A DNA stretch of 64,000 bases from Bacteroides sp. CAG:770 (GCA_000435075.1 FR890577.1:10071-74070); one strand, 5' to 3'; counted from the stretch's first letter, positions 1-9,885 are shown. Notes: generated by a model from the sequence alone, not told the origin. A program made the numbers and translations.

Positions 1-806
1 AGCATATAACCAAACTCGGCATAAAGAAAGAGCAGGTTCTCTCTTACGGACTGAACCTGACGGGACGCGTAAATCACGTGACAGGTTATAGTTATTCCTA
101 TTTCATCGGAGAGGACAAGCCTATCGCGGCTACAATGGAAAGCTTCCTCGAACGCCCTGTATATATCGAAAATGACTCCAGGGCCATGTGCTTCGGAGAA
201 TATCGCGCCGGTATCGGCAAAAATGAGCAGAACATGATTTTCATCAATGTCAGCTGGGGTCTGGGAATGGGCATGATAATGGACGGAAAGCTGTACTACG
301 GAAAATCAGGGTTCTCAGGTGAAATCGGACACGTTCCACTACTCTCAAACGACATAATCTGCCAATGCGGAAAGGTGGGTTGCCTCGAGACCGAAGCCTC
401 AGGCTCTGCACTCCACAGGGAGTTCATAGAGAAACTCGCAGCAGGCAGGGCATCCATACTCTCTGAAAAATACAGAAAAGGAGAAGAAATCACCATTGAA
501 GACATTACAGACGCATTAGCAGACGAAGATATGCTGGCAATCGAATGTATTGAGCATGTCGGCAAGACATTGGGAAAAGCATTGGCCGGACTCATAAACA
601 TCTTCAATCCGGAGCTCGTCGTCATCGGCGGAAGACTCAATGTCACGGGCGATTATCTCCTGCTGCCTATCAAGAGCGCAATCAACAAATATTCGCTCAA
701 TATGGTAAGCAAGGATTCAAGGATTGAAATGTCCAAGCTGGGCAAGAACGCGGGACCTATCGGAGCCTGCATGCTTTCAAGAAGCCGTCTCCTTGGCCTG
801 ATGTAA
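1..806 (+). CDS. ROK-family protein (transcriptional regulator or sugar kinase), 5' truncated
   Basis: The reading frame is open from base 3, so the start lies before the window. The visible part has the ROK fold signatures: an ENDSRA segment followed by GEYR (about 166-210), a GEIGH segment (about 319), and the ROK zinc motif CQCGKVGCLE (360-389) in the form CxCGxxGCLE. ROK proteins are either sugar kinases or NagC/Mlc-like repressors. The residues before the first in-frame GTG look like the start of the ROK domain rather than its N-terminal end, so an upstream winged-helix domain, and thus a regulator, is likely but cannot be seen. The stop is at 804-806. The next gene has its own promoter. 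Confidence 0.85.
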   Translation, partial: HITKLGIKKEQVLSYGLNLTGRVNHVTGYSYSYFIGEDKPIAATMESFLERPVYIENDSRAMCFGEYRAGIGKNEQNMIFINVSWGLGMGMIMDGKLYYGKSGFSGEIGHVPLLSNDIICQCGKVGCLETEASGSALHREFIEKLAAGRASILSEKYRKGEEITIEDITDALADEDMLAIECIEHVGKTLGKALAGLINIFNPELVVIGGRLNVTGDYLLLPIKSAINKYSLNMVSKDSRIEMSKLGKNAGPIGACMLSRSRLLGLM

Positions 807-836
807 ACAATTTCAAAATATCTAACAGGCTGAGTA

Positions 837-867
837 TTGGATTATTGCGGACGAATTTGTAGCTTTG
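837..867 (+). promoter_or_regulatory. Bacteroidota-type promoter upstream of the lipoprotein gene
   Basis: A TTG at 837-839 is followed after 20 bp by TAGCTTTG at 860-867, matching the TTG/TAnnTTTG consensus. The start codon at 898 lies about 30 bp further on. Confidence 0.5.
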
Positions 868-897
868 GATTTGATTCACCTATAATATTTATCAATT

Positions 898-2094
898 ATG
901 AAAGCTACAAGAATCCTAAGCGCCATAGTTATCGGCGCATTCGCAGTTTTCTCATTTTCATGCAAGAAAGATTCTCCAACTGCGCCGGATACCCCAGGAC
1001 CGAAACCTGAAAATCCTGACGAAACAGTCGTGCCTGCACCGGTCCCTATGGACACACTAGTCTATGCCTTTGGTCAGGAAGCGGTCAAGGACCAGACATA
1101 TTACTATGCCACGATCTGGAAAGACGGCAAGAGAACCCTGCTCTCTGACGGCAAATATGACGCCTTCTGCAACGCCGCATTCGCAGACAACGAATATCTG
1201 TACGTGGTAGGCTGCGAGGCTACCGGCGACCTGATAGACGACGGATTCTATGAACCGTACAATGCCAACAGAGGCGTCCTCTGGAAAGTCAAGATCGGGG
1301 ATGAGACAAATGTGACCAAGACCAATCTCAGCGACGGAAAATACAACACATCCCCCATAGCAGTCACAGTAGTGGACGGAAAGGTCTATGCCGCAGGCTT
1401 CGACACGCCGAAGTTCGACAGAAGAGTCATCATGTGGTCAGACGGACGGCAGGAATATCTTACTGACGGAAGTTCTGACGCCCTCGCGTATTGCATCTGC
1501 GCAGATGGAAAAGACATATATGTAGGCGGTTACATCCAGCCGGCAGACAACAAGTCGGGCGGAATCGCGACAATCTGGAAGAACGGCGTCGCACAAAGCC
1601 TGACGGACGGAAGCACAGTGGCGAAGGTCAATGCTATCTGCGTGGACAACGGCAAGGTCTATGCGGCCGGAGCGGAAAAAGTATCTGGCGGACGCTGGAA
1701 GGGAGTCCTCTGGATAGACGGCAAAGCACAGTATTTCACGGAAGAGGCCGGCACTGAAGTCTGCGGACTTTACGTTAAAGACGGAAAGTATGTCATCTCA
1801 GGGAACATGACCGGAACAGGTTCTGCCAGCGACATTTCCGTCTATGTATGGACCAATGACGGTGCGACCAAGATTTCCTCCGGCGATGTGTGCCAGGGCA
1901 CAGGTCTGTCTGTCGTAGGTAAGGATGTCTATGTATGTGGCAATCAGTTCATTGGCTATACAGAAGACTACACGGAAATCTATAACGGATATCTCTGGAA
2001 AAACGGCGAACTTCAGACTCTGGAAGTAGAAGCCCAGGACTACTCGCTCTGGGGAGTGACTTTCGCATCAGTTCCTAAGAATAAGCCAGAATAA
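898..2094 (+). CDS. Secreted lipoprotein with about six propeller-like repeats
   Basis: The 398-residue product starts with a hydrophobic leader ending in FSFSC (Cys about residue 22), a type II signal peptide, followed by a Pro/Asp-rich linker to about residue 50. The rest is made of about six repeats of some 50 residues with the pattern W-x-D/N-G-x(4)-L-x-D-G, then a hydrophobic strand ending in VYxxG. This is seen directly and suggests a beta-propeller on the cell surface or in the periplasm. I do not recognise a specific family. No enzymatic residues stand out. It could bind a ligand or act as a scaffold. It appears to be a single-gene unit, with its own promoter and a hairpin after the stop. 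Confidence 0.8.
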   Translation: MKATRILSAIVIGAFAVFSFSCKKDSPTAPDTPGPKPENPDETVVPAPVPMDTLVYAFGQEAVKDQTYYYATIWKDGKRTLLSDGKYDAFCNAAFADNEYLYVVGCEATGDLIDDGFYEPYNANRGVLWKVKIGDETNVTKTNLSDGKYNTSPIAVTVVDGKVYAAGFDTPKFDRRVIMWSDGRQEYLTDGSSDALAYCICADGKDIYVGGYIQPADNKSGGIATIWKNGVAQSLTDGSTVAKVNAICVDNGKVYAAGAEKVSGGRWKGVLWIDGKAQYFTEEAGTEVCGLYVKDGKYVISGNMTGTGSASDISVYVWTNDGATKISSGDVCQGTGLSVVGKDVYVCGNQFIGYTEDYTEIYNGYLWKNGELQTLEVEAQDYSLWGVTFASVPKNKPE

Positions 2095-2113
2095 TCACCG
2101 GACAATCAGTTGT

Positions 2114-2150
2114 ACAGCTCAGGCCCAACTATCTGCAGGACTTGAGCTGT
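2114..2150 (+). terminator. Terminator-like hairpin between convergent genes
   Basis: ACAGCTCA (2114-2121) pairs with TGAGCTGT (2143-2150) and is followed by TTTTC. It ends the lipoprotein gene. Its right arm lies inside the last codons of the convergent C45-type gene, whose stop is at 2129-2131. Confidence 0.6.
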
Positions 2151-3811
2151 TTTTCGATTTCCATACGCTCCGACTCCTTCATCGGAAGGGTCAATGCCTT
2201 CTGCAGGCAACTGGAAGCCTCATCCCCACGACCCACGGAAAGATAATAATGGCTAAGGGTCTTGTAAGTATTATAATATTCCGGATTCAGGGAAACATAC
2301 AACTTCAATGAATCATCAGGAAATGGCAGTCCGAGATGGGCAGCTTTCTGAATCACATACGTCATGCGCTTAAACTCCAGGACATTCCTAAATTCCTGAG
2401 AATGCACGAATGAATCCTCAGGAATTTCATCGGAAACGGATTCAATGTCAGAAGAAAAATCAGAAGAGAATACCTTTTCCAAGTCATAGCAGACGAACTT
2501 TCCACACTGCCAAGGCGAAGTGGACACCCATATTTTCCTCTCCTCAGGGCGAAAAATCACAGAGTGCATCGCCAGCAGCTGATTGATAGCCAGTTCATTG
2601 CAATAACCTACAGACTTGCCGCCCTCACCTCGCATATCACGTAAGATGCAGGCAGCCGAGGCTACTGAAACACGGCCGGCAGAATCGAGAAGTTCCTCTA
2701 CCCTGCGGAAACGATGCATGCTGTCCGACATACGGATATTCTCGACATTGACAGGATCATCCTTGAAAAGGTTTGACTGATAATGGTTTGTGCAAATGAT
2801 TCTGGTTACTGAAGAATCAGATGCGGCCGGATCGTACAACGCCATTGAAGACGGAGTCTTTTCAATAATTGCCACCCTCCTGTCATTGACAGAACCCACC
2901 ATTATCGACTCTGAAACGAAGGTGCTGTACTCCCCCGCGATTTTCCATGCCTCCTCAATGGTGGAGGCATATTGGAGTATTCGCTTGGTCAATATCGATA
3001 TCGGAGTGGCAGACATCGTAGGCACCTCAAGCTTGGAGGCATTGATAGTTACGGTCAGGCCCTCGGTGTTCATTCCCGAAAGGACACCCAACATTCCCGG
3101 CCAGGTAACAGAGACATAAGCATAACCAGAGTCAGGTTTCTCAAAGAGTATCAGTTTGTTACGGGCAAAATCCTCACCCATGTAAAAGTCGAAGTTACGC
3201 CCGATTATCATCGATGAATCCTCAGAATCCTTGCCCCAGGCGGCAAAAGAAGTGCATCCGACAAGCATGTAATCCTGCATGACGTGACCGATGTCGTGGG
3301 CCGAATGGTACTGCATCTGCCTCTCGTAAGGATTTCCGAAATCGTCGAATTCATGGGTACATGAGGCAGACATAGCCTTGATTTCCTGACGATATTCCAG
3401 AGGGACGCTCTGCCCCAGACGCCTGTTGAAAATCGTGATAAAGTAATGCAGAAAATCGCGATAACGCTTGCTGGGAACCATCTCGAAAAGTTTGTCAGTA
3501 AAAGCCTTTTCCTGTATATAAAGCAGGTCAGGAGCCAGCTTGCCGATTGCCTCTCCCCTCTCGAATGCGGAACCGGAAACCTTCATCTCCCAGAGCCCTT
3601 CCGCATTGATACGCAATGCATTGTCCTTCCATCTGCGGAGGCTGTCGGACACGATTTCCGCATTCCCTTCCGTAGGCGAAAACTCCGGCTCATCCAGATC
3701 CGCAGTCGCATGAAGCGCCACACAGACAGTTGCAAGCACCAGGGTTACAGCCAGAATACAGGCAAGACCCCACAAGAGCAGTTTGAGAAATAACTTGGCA
3801 AAACGTGACAT
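2129..3811 (-). CDS. C45-type Ntn acyltransferase/peptidase with N-terminal membrane anchor
   Basis: The 560-residue protein has one N-terminal membrane segment (about 8-33), then a domain like acyl-CoA:6-aminopenicillanate acyltransferase. The segment VGCTSFAAWG places the presumed autocatalytic nucleophile at Cys186, and GRNFDFY (204-210) is the conserved strand that follows in this Ntn family. The C-terminal 90 residues look like TPR helices with Asn-Pro-Glu-Tyr. It is the last gene of the left half of the polyene-like locus, 8 bp after the three-domain MMPL gene. In such loci an enzyme of this type could attach or remodel an acyl group on the final lipid. That role is inferred. It could also be a peptidase or amidase outside the pathway. 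Confidence 0.8.
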   Translation of the reverse strand: MSRFAKLFLKLLLWGLACILAVTLVLATVCVALHATADLDEPEFSPTEGNAEIVSDSLRRWKDNALRINAEGLWEMKVSGSAFERGEAIGKLAPDLLYIQEKAFTDKLFEMVPSKRYRDFLHYFITIFNRRLGQSVPLEYRQEIKAMSASCTHEFDDFGNPYERQMQYHSAHDIGHVMQDYMLVGCTSFAAWGKDSEDSSMIIGRNFDFYMGEDFARNKLILFEKPDSGYAYVSVTWPGMLGVLSGMNTEGLTVTINASKLEVPTMSATPISILTKRILQYASTIEEAWKIAGEYSTFVSESIMVGSVNDRRVAIIEKTPSSMALYDPAASDSSVTRIICTNHYQSNLFKDDPVNVENIRMSDSMHRFRRVEELLDSAGRVSVASAACILRDMRGEGGKSVGYCNELAINQLLAMHSVIFRPEERKIWVSTSPWQCGKFVCYDLEKVFSSDFSSDIESVSDEIPEDSFVHSQEFRNVLEFKRMTYVIQKAAHLGLPFPDDSLKLYVSLNPEYYNTYKTLSHYYLSVGRGDEASSCLQKALTLPMKESERMEIEKQLKSCR

Positions 3812-3819
3812 AACTTCAT

Positions 3820-6800
3820 CTAAAACTTCAATATATAGAATGTATTGGAAGTGACAGCATCATTGGAACGGACAGTCATCTTCAATCCGACCGTAGAGGC
3901 AATTGTTTCCATTCTTGAATGGGATATGAAATTCAGTTCGCCCTGAGTACGGTTGAATGCAAGAATACGGGTGGAGAACACTTCGCTCAATGCAGTAACT
4001 TTCTGTCCCTTCGCATTTTCCGAATCAGAATCGCGCACCAGAATCATACCTCCCAGCAACAGTTTTTCAGCACATCTTCTTATCAATGCCTCCTGCGCCT
4101 GTGGATCGAGATAATGCAGCATATCGCTGATTACAAACGCATTGCTCTCAGGAAGTTCACATTCTGACGCATTGCCGCACCTGAACTCGAGATCCGGAAG
4201 ATTCTTCAGAAGCCAGGAGTTCTGCGCAACTGCTATCTTGTCAGCATCATAGTCAATGCCGATAATCCGTCTCTCCGGACAATACATGGAAAGCATGAAA
4301 TCCATCTGTCCCATGCCGCAGCCTATATCGGTTATCCTGCCCTCTCTTGGAAGGACAGAGTGGAAAAACGAGTAACTGTCCTCCATCTTGGTCTTGACCT
4401 TCACATACCACTCAGTCACAGGACCTTTGTATATATAGGAAGAGACCAGAGCCTTACGGAAATACGGATTCACAGGGCTGTCATACTTCCTGCACAATTC
4501 AGCATATTCCGCCTTCACAATAGCAGATATACGGGACGTAAGTTCATGATACTCAACGCCGGCAGACTGGACAGGCGGCAGGATTTCAGTAACGGCAATG
4601 CCTTCCGTCATATTGAAGCCCTGATTCTTCGGAGCAATTCTCCAGTTGCCATAGAATACCACAGGTATGACAGGAACTCCGACCTGCGATGCAAGATAGA
4701 AAGCTCCCTTATGGAACCTCTTGATTTTGCCGTTCAAGGATCGTGTCCCCTCAGGGAAAACAGCAAGACACCAGCCGTCTGCCACATCCACGCGCAATCT
4801 TTCAAGAGACTTCTCATAGCCTTCAGAACGGCTGTAATAGCCTAGGAATCTGGAAATCACCCCGAACAGTGGAGAAGTCAGCACCCAGTCGGCCACCATA
4901 AACTTCACCTTCGGGAAGGTCGCCAGAATCATTATTATGTCCAGAGAAGACTGATGATTTGCGACAATGACTCCCGCCTCGCCATTCCAGCTTCTAATCA
5001 GTTCTCCGTCAGGTCCGATACGCTTAGGATGAACGAACGCAGCATAGCCTACCAGAATACGGCATGCCCTGTGCAGCATCCAGCCGATTGCAGCCTGTCT
5101 TGAACTCTTCTTTGCTGGAACAAGCATGGCCACGAAACTAAGCAGCATGATGAATGCACTGCCAAGCACAGGAGGTATGTAGAAAACGATATTGCGCAGA
5201 ATAGCCCAAAGCGTGAACGGCGGACGTCCCTGCGAGGTAGGTTTCGTAACAAAGGCATTGAAAATCACCGGCTCTGCAGTATAGGCGACGAGCACTACGG
5301 CGAACATTCCGAGAATTGTTATAATCGCGATGGAATGAAGTGCCGGATGGCGGGCAAAGACCAGTGCTCCGATTCCCACTATCATTGTAAAGGCAGAGAA
5401 GAATATCGCCGTCTTGTGAGGGTCAAGTAACTTCTTGCCGGTCTTGTACTTATAGAGAAGGCCCTCCATGATGAAGATACTGAAATCGTCTCCCATACCG
5501 AAAATGAAAGTGGACAGGATGATGTTCACTATATTGAACTGGACTCCCAGCATACCCATAATTCCCGTGATTATCACCCAGCTGATAGCCATAGGGAGGA
5601 AACTCAGCAAGGCCAGTTCCAGACGACCGTAAGAAAGCCAGAGAACGAAGAAAATCAGGAACGAGGAGATGAATAGTATCAGATAAAAGTCATTGTTGAT
5701 TCCCTCTGCAGCCTTTCCCGCAAAATATCCCTGGTCGAAAATCACGACATCATGGTCATCCGCAAACCTCGCATACACTTCGTCAATGTTTTCCTTGTCC
5801 ATTGTCACCTGAGTGATGAACATCTTCAAGTCATCGGAAGCGCCCACCCAGCTGGTAAATGCCTCAGGGACAGACTTGTCGCTGAAATAATCCAGAGGTT
5901 CATACTTCCTGGAGAGCCTTGCAAGAGCACCGTCGAATGCATCTTCCCGGAATCCGTAACGAAGGGCGGCAGCCCTGACCTCGGCAGTCAGTTTCTCGAC
6001 ACGTTCATCGCTCCACCAGGCATTCCATTTGGCTATTCTTGCCTGCTGTTCCTCCGGACCGCAAATAAATGAGTCACCGTCTGAGAAACCCTCCACAAGG
6101 CCTTCAACTCGCATTGACTCAAGCTTTTGCGAAGTGTTTCCATAGGTTTCGTATGCCTCTTCTGCAGTTCTGCCTACGCTTACGAACATAACTGTCTTCA
6201 TGCTGTCCGCAGTTTCCGCTGTAAGTATCTGTTCGGCTTCCTTGAGTTTAGGCTCCCAGTAAGTCAGCCCCATCATATCACTCTCGAAGCCGACTTTTGT
6301 GGACATATAAACACAAACAGCCGTCAGAACCACAAGCGCTCCCTTCAGCCACTTATTCTTGTCATACGGATAAGAACTTATCTTTTCAATGACGCGGAGC
6401 ACTCTCCCTTCTCGCAGATCCGCCTGTCCCACAAGGAATTGCGGAAGAAAGACAAGACAGAAAAGCATTGTTCCGACCAGGGTCAATGCTGCAAAGAGTC
6501 CGAAGTCCTGGAGAAGTCCTGACGAGGTGAAAAGCAATCCGGCAAACGCACCGACTGTAGTCACGCTCCCGATTATCAATGGATTACAAAGTTCATCAAG
6601 CAGCTGAGGTATGTCATGCACATAGTTCTGATGAGCCAGCAGATGAATGGAATAACTCAGGGCGATACCCATGATGGCAGCACCCGCACCCACTGCAATT
6701 CCCGAAATGCTTCCGCACAGCAGCCATGACATGGCCAAAGCGAAGATTGCTCCATATAGTACGGGACAGAGTATCAGGAAGATGGAACGCCTGCGCTTGA

Positions 6801-7674
6801 ACACGGCAAGTATAAACAGGACAATGATAATCAGTGCAACAATGGAAGTGGAATAAGTATCGCGCTTAATCTGTCTCGCATTATAGACACTCATTACAGG
6901 GCCGCCGAAATAATGCATCCTGACCGTCGGAAATTCCTTCGACAATGTATCCAGGGCGGCATCTATAACATTGACAAGCTTGTCATTACGTCCTGTCTCT
7001 CCGGACGCGAAGGCTGGCTCAATAAATGACAACATTGTCTTTCCCCCGGGCGTGAAAACATGTCCGTCACGGATGACATAGTCTGTGGCGGGATTGAGCC
7101 TGGAGGTTCTGGACATGACACTGCCTGCGATTGCCAGCGGGTCTGCCATGATATAGTCTTTCATCGCAAATCCTGCCGGCGAAATCAGATTTATGTAATC
7201 ATTCATTATCGCCGAATCCACCGCCTCAGGAGAATCCAGTTCAGAAAGACGCTCATAATCGGAGTCTTCCATAAATGACGGCAGATGGTCAAGCACGAAA
7301 TTGATCATCCCTGCAGCATCAGCCTGACCGATGCTCCCTACATATTTGTCGATGATTCTGTCCTCTCCGCCAAGTATCTCCCCGAGCCTGTCCGAAGCTA
7401 AATAAAGGCTGTCAAGCGTCTCGGCTTCAGGCACTTCGGATGTATCAGCAGCATTGAACATGACGATAATCTTGTCGCTCACTTTCAGGTGCGAAAAGAC
7501 ATCAGCCATGTTGGCCGTGTTCTTGGACGACGGAAAGAATGAGGTGATGTTTTCTTCGAATTGTATTCTGGAGGCCATCAGGACAAGCACGGCAATGCTG
7601 GCGAACAATGACGTCCAGAAAGCAGCCCGATGGTTTCTGAACCAATAATATAGTCTTATGAAAAATCTGGACAT
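3820..7674 (-). CDS. Trifunctional MMPL exporter / lysophospholipid acyltransferase / SAM methyltransferase
   Basis: This 1284-residue protein has three domains in order. Residues 1 to about 830 form an MMPL/RND-type permease with the usual two sets of membrane helices (about 250-430 and 660-800) and large periplasmic loops. Residues about 885-1080 are a PlsC-type acyltransferase with NHQSSLD (near 905) and FPEGTRS (near 973), the HX4D and glycerophosphate-binding motifs. Residues about 1105-1284 are a class I methyltransferase with the SAM loop DIGCGMGQ. Fusions of this order occur in Bacteroidota aryl-polyene-like loci. It probably acylates, methylates and moves a lipid-linked product across the inner membrane. 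The ATG at 7674 is 1 bp from the stop of the upstream glycosyltransferase gene. Confidence 0.88.
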   Translation of the reverse strand: MSRFFIRLYYWFRNHRAAFWTSLFASIAVLVLMASRIQFEENITSFFPSSKNTANMADVFSHLKVSDKIIVMFNAADTSEVPEAETLDSLYLASDRLGEILGGEDRIIDKYVGSIGQADAAGMINFVLDHLPSFMEDSDYERLSELDSPEAVDSAIMNDYINLISPAGFAMKDYIMADPLAIAGSVMSRTSRLNPATDYVIRDGHVFTPGGKTMLSFIEPAFASGETGRNDKLVNVIDAALDTLSKEFPTVRMHYFGGPVMSVYNARQIKRDTYSTSIVALIIIVLFILAVFKRRRSIFLILCPVLYGAIFALAMSWLLCGSISGIAVGAGAAIMGIALSYSIHLLAHQNYVHDIPQLLDELCNPLIIGSVTTVGAFAGLLFTSSGLLQDFGLFAALTLVGTMLFCLVFLPQFLVGQADLREGRVLRVIEKISSYPYDKNKWLKGALVVLTAVCVYMSTKVGFESDMMGLTYWEPKLKEAEQILTAETADSMKTVMFVSVGRTAEEAYETYGNTSQKLESMRVEGLVEGFSDGDSFICGPEEQQARIAKWNAWWSDERVEKLTAEVRAAALRYGFREDAFDGALARLSRKYEPLDYFSDKSVPEAFTSWVGASDDLKMFITQVTMDKENIDEVYARFADDHDVVIFDQGYFAGKAAEGINNDFYLILFISSFLIFFVLWLSYGRLELALLSFLPMAISWVIITGIMGMLGVQFNIVNIILSTFIFGMGDDFSIFIMEGLLYKYKTGKKLLDPHKTAIFFSAFTMIVGIGALVFARHPALHSIAIITILGMFAVVLVAYTAEPVIFNAFVTKPTSQGRPPFTLWAILRNIVFYIPPVLGSAFIMLLSFVAMLVPAKKSSRQAAIGWMLHRACRILVGYAAFVHPKRIGPDGELIRSWNGEAGVIVANHQSSLDIIMILATFPKVKFMVADWVLTSPLFGVISRFLGYYSRSEGYEKSLERLRVDVADGWCLAVFPEGTRSLNGKIKRFHKGAFYLASQVGVPVIPVVFYGNWRIAPKNQGFNMTEGIAVTEILPPVQSAGVEYHELTSRISAIVKAEYAELCRKYDSPVNPYFRKALVSSYIYKGPVTEWYVKVKTKMEDSYSFFHSVLPREGRITDIGCGMGQMDFMLSMYCPERRIIGIDYDADKIAVAQNSWLLKNLPDLEFRCGNASECELPESNAFVISDMLHYLDPQAQEALIRRCAEKLLLGGMILVRDSDSENAKGQKVTALSEVFSTRILAFNRTQGELNFISHSRMETIASTVGLKMTVRSNDAVTSNTFYILKF

Positions 7675-7675
7675 C

Positions 7676-8881
7676 TTACTGAGGATTTGACGGTCGGCGG
7701 AAAAACGAGAGCAGCAACATTGACACGACCCAACACAGAACAGCCAGCACTATTCCGAAAATGATACTTCCGAAAATATACTGGACAAGAATATCGCCGA
7801 TGGACGTCATGTCGATCTGCCGGAACGAAATTATCACCGGCTGGCCCAGCAGTTTGCAACCAGTCCAATAACCGCCGAAAATGATGAACGGAATCAGCGG
7901 AGGAAGGCTGATATTTGCCGCCACCAATGTTATGACTTTATTGAGTTTTAAGATGTGTGCCAATGCAAACGCACAAATCATCTGATATCCCCAAATCGGC
8001 ATCACTCCCATGAAAACGCCGAACCCGATAGCCGAAGCAATACGTGCATTGCTTTCAGGCGAATGGATTATATTCCTGTCAATGAAAGACTTGATGTTCT
8101 TCCACGAAAGTTTCCTGAAAAAATTCGCCGGCCATCTCCAGAGCAGGCAATACAGGACAAGAAGAGTATTCAGAATACTGATCTTGGTGAAGTCCCGGAA
8201 TGGTCTGAAATGCGAAACCCGCTCTCCTTCAGGCGGATAATATACACGCACAGGTATATTCTTCACCGGAACACCCCTCCATGCCGTAAAGACAAGCATT
8301 TCCAGTTCGAATTCATATCCACCTGTCAGAAGATGCGACCCGAGCGAAATCTTGTCCAGCGGATAGGCCCTGAAACCTGACTGCGTATCTTCCAGACGGA
8401 CACCCGTTTCAAGTCTGAACCAGAAATTCGAGAACCGATTGGCAAAGGTATTCTTGCCAGGCATACCATCGGCATTGAGGTCACGCGCACCTACCAGCAA
8501 AGTCCCGGGATTCTGCTCAATGGCATCCACAAACTTCGGTATATCAGACGGATAATGCTGTCCGTCAGAGTCCATTGTTATCGCATACCGGAATCCGAGT
8601 CTTTGCGCATAAGCCATCCCGCACTGAAGGGCAACGCCTTTCCCCTGGTTACGTTCCTGTGTCAATGACCTGATACGTTCTCCGAAAGAGCTGATTATCT
8701 GAGCGGTCCCGTCAGTGCAGCCGTCATTGACAACAATTATATCTCTGCAATACTCTAGTGCTTCATCAATGACAGACGCCAGCGTCCCGGCATTGTTGTA
8801 TGTCGGTATTATCACGCAGCATCTCAGGGTCCTTAGCCTCTCAATGCAATTTTCGGTTTTGGCTTGAGTTCCGTCGTTCAT
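7676..8881 (-). CDS. Family 2 glycosyltransferase fused to a DUF2062 membrane domain
   Basis: The N-terminal part (about 15-235) is a GT-A family 2 transferase: VIIPTYNN nucleotide-binding start, VVNDGCTDGT, and the metal site DSDGQH, as in dolichol-phosphate-sugar synthases. The C-terminal part (about 260-395) is a DUF2062-type domain with ESNARIASAIGFG and several hydrophobic helices, so the enzyme is anchored in the inner membrane. A TTG at 8896 could start 5 codons earlier, but the ATG at 8881 is preferred and leaves 7 bp to the upstream stop. In this operon it probably glycosylates or presents the lipid product. The sugar is unknown. Confidence 0.85.
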   Translation of the reverse strand: MNDGTQAKTENCIERLRTLRCCVIIPTYNNAGTLASVIDEALEYCRDIIVVNDGCTDGTAQIISSFGERIRSLTQERNQGKGVALQCGMAYAQRLGFRYAITMDSDGQHYPSDIPKFVDAIEQNPGTLLVGARDLNADGMPGKNTFANRFSNFWFRLETGVRLEDTQSGFRAYPLDKISLGSHLLTGGYEFELEMLVFTAWRGVPVKNIPVRVYYPPEGERVSHFRPFRDFTKISILNTLLVLYCLLWRWPANFFRKLSWKNIKSFIDRNIIHSPESNARIASAIGFGVFMGVMPIWGYQMICAFALAHILKLNKVITLVAANISLPPLIPFIIFGGYWTGCKLLGQPVIISFRQIDMTSIGDILVQYIFGSIIFGIVLAVLCWVVSMLLLSFFRRPSNPQ

Positions 8882-8888
8882 CTGATTC

Positions 8889-9278
8889 TCAGTCAAAGTT
8901 TATGGTTTTTCTCAGTTTCATCGCCAGAAATGACGCAAATGGCTTTCCCGAAAGGAATTCAGCAGCTGAATTCATTGTGTATGAATCCTTTGTCAATGTC
9001 ATGTCAAAGAGTGTCATTCCGAAATATGTAGTCCCGATTACTCTCACTGTATCAACAGACTCCTTCCTTGCCACCATCAGACCGGAGAGTTCCCTTCTCC
9101 CTGCTTTCAGTACGAAATCATAGCAGTTTTCAGGCATAGAGGCCTGATTTCCAGCAGATTCCGACATTGACAATTCCACTGTTTCTACCGCCTCGGAAAT
9201 AAGCAGCCGAGGCATACAGGATCCCATTGTCAATGCTGCACTAGCGCACGTCAAAAACAGCAACAGGTATCGTCTCAT
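8889..9278 (-). CDS. Small outer-membrane lipoprotein of the polyene-like locus (DUF3261-like)
   Basis: The 129-residue product has a leader ending in LTMGSC, so the mature protein begins at Cys21. The start is taken at the ATG at 9278, not at the in-frame codon at 9323, because the leader then has normal length. The gene overlaps the end of the LolA-like gene by 38 bp, which suggests coupled translation. The segment TTYFGMTLFDMTLTKD resembles the short lipoproteins that accompany LolA-like carriers and MMPL exporters in aryl-polyene clusters. It probably helps transfer the product to the outer membrane. The family assignment rests on context and a weak motif. Confidence 0.6.
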   Translation of the reverse strand: MRRYLLLFLTCASAALTMGSCMPRLLISEAVETVELSMSESAGNQASMPENCYDFVLKAGRRELSGLMVARKESVDTVRVIGTTYFGMTLFDMTLTKDSYTMNSAAEFLSGKPFASFLAMKLRKTINFD

Positions 9279-9885
9279 TGAATTTCTTTTCAGAAAAAAC
9301 ATATCCGGTATAGTCAGTTTCATTTTCGTACATAACCAAGCGGTTCACTGAGTAGTCTTTTTTGTCCAAATATATTTCCATCTTGAAGATATAGTTCCTG
9401 ACTGTCTGACTCTGAGGCGTTATGGTAATCAGAAAGTCAGACTTGGACTCCATGACTACAGTCTTGAATCCCGAGCCCATGGCACTGAGATTTCCAGTCA
9501 TGCAGGCAGCTATAAGCGAACTCATCTGATCCATCATAGGGTTTCCTTTGGCGCTTATGACATTGGCCTTGCCATTGCTGACCGTCTTTATCCTGTCACC
9601 GGCAATCGTAATGCGATATTTTGCAGGTGTCTGATAGTCAAGGCAGATGCTGTTCGGTTTCTGCCAGTAAAAGCGTCCCTCCGACTTCACGATGCGGCTG
9701 AAAACGCTGAGAAATTTTTCCTGGATGAATTTCGTCTGAATCGAAGTAACAGCCGAAGTCCTGGTCATCAGTTCCTTACGGAATGCCTGCTCGTCTTTCA
9801 CAGGTCCATATCCGGCGTTGTTGCCTGCCCTCATTGACGTTACCGCCATCAGGCACGACAACAGAAATATTGCGATTTTTCTCAT
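9241..9885 (-). CDS. LolA-like outer-membrane carrier protein
   Basis: The 214-residue protein has a signal peptide (about 1-20) and the LolA core: SIQTKFIQEKFLSVFSR, then GRFYWQKPNSICLDY, a strand pattern in which hydrophobic residues line a lipid-binding half-barrel. LolA-type proteins carry lipids through the periplasm. The copies in polyene loci are distinct from the housekeeping LolA and travel with an MMPL exporter, as here. It is the first gene of the left half of the locus and has its own promoter-like -7 element at 9946-9953. Confidence 0.82.
   Translation of the reverse strand: MRKIAIFLLSCLMAVTSMRAGNNAGYGPVKDEQAFRKELMTRTSAVTSIQTKFIQEKFLSVFSRIVKSEGRFYWQKPNSICLDYQTPAKYRITIAGDRIKTVSNGKANVISAKGNPMMDQMSSLIAACMTGNLSAMGSGFKTVVMESKSDFLITITPQSQTVRNYIFKMEIYLDKKDYSVNRLVMYENETDYTGYVFSEKKFNETIPVAVFDVR

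Noticed and set aside
132..139. An entry in the findings list with these coordinates and an empty title
   Set aside because: It carries no observation about the sequence. These numbers are residue positions of the KGGMGR P-loop, which is discussed under the defence operon at 25056-29942, and the entry should be ignored.
898..2094. Repeats in the lipoprotein gene as DNA repeats
   Set aside because: The repeats are visible at protein level only, and the DNA copies have diverged, so it is a repeat protein and not a DNA array.
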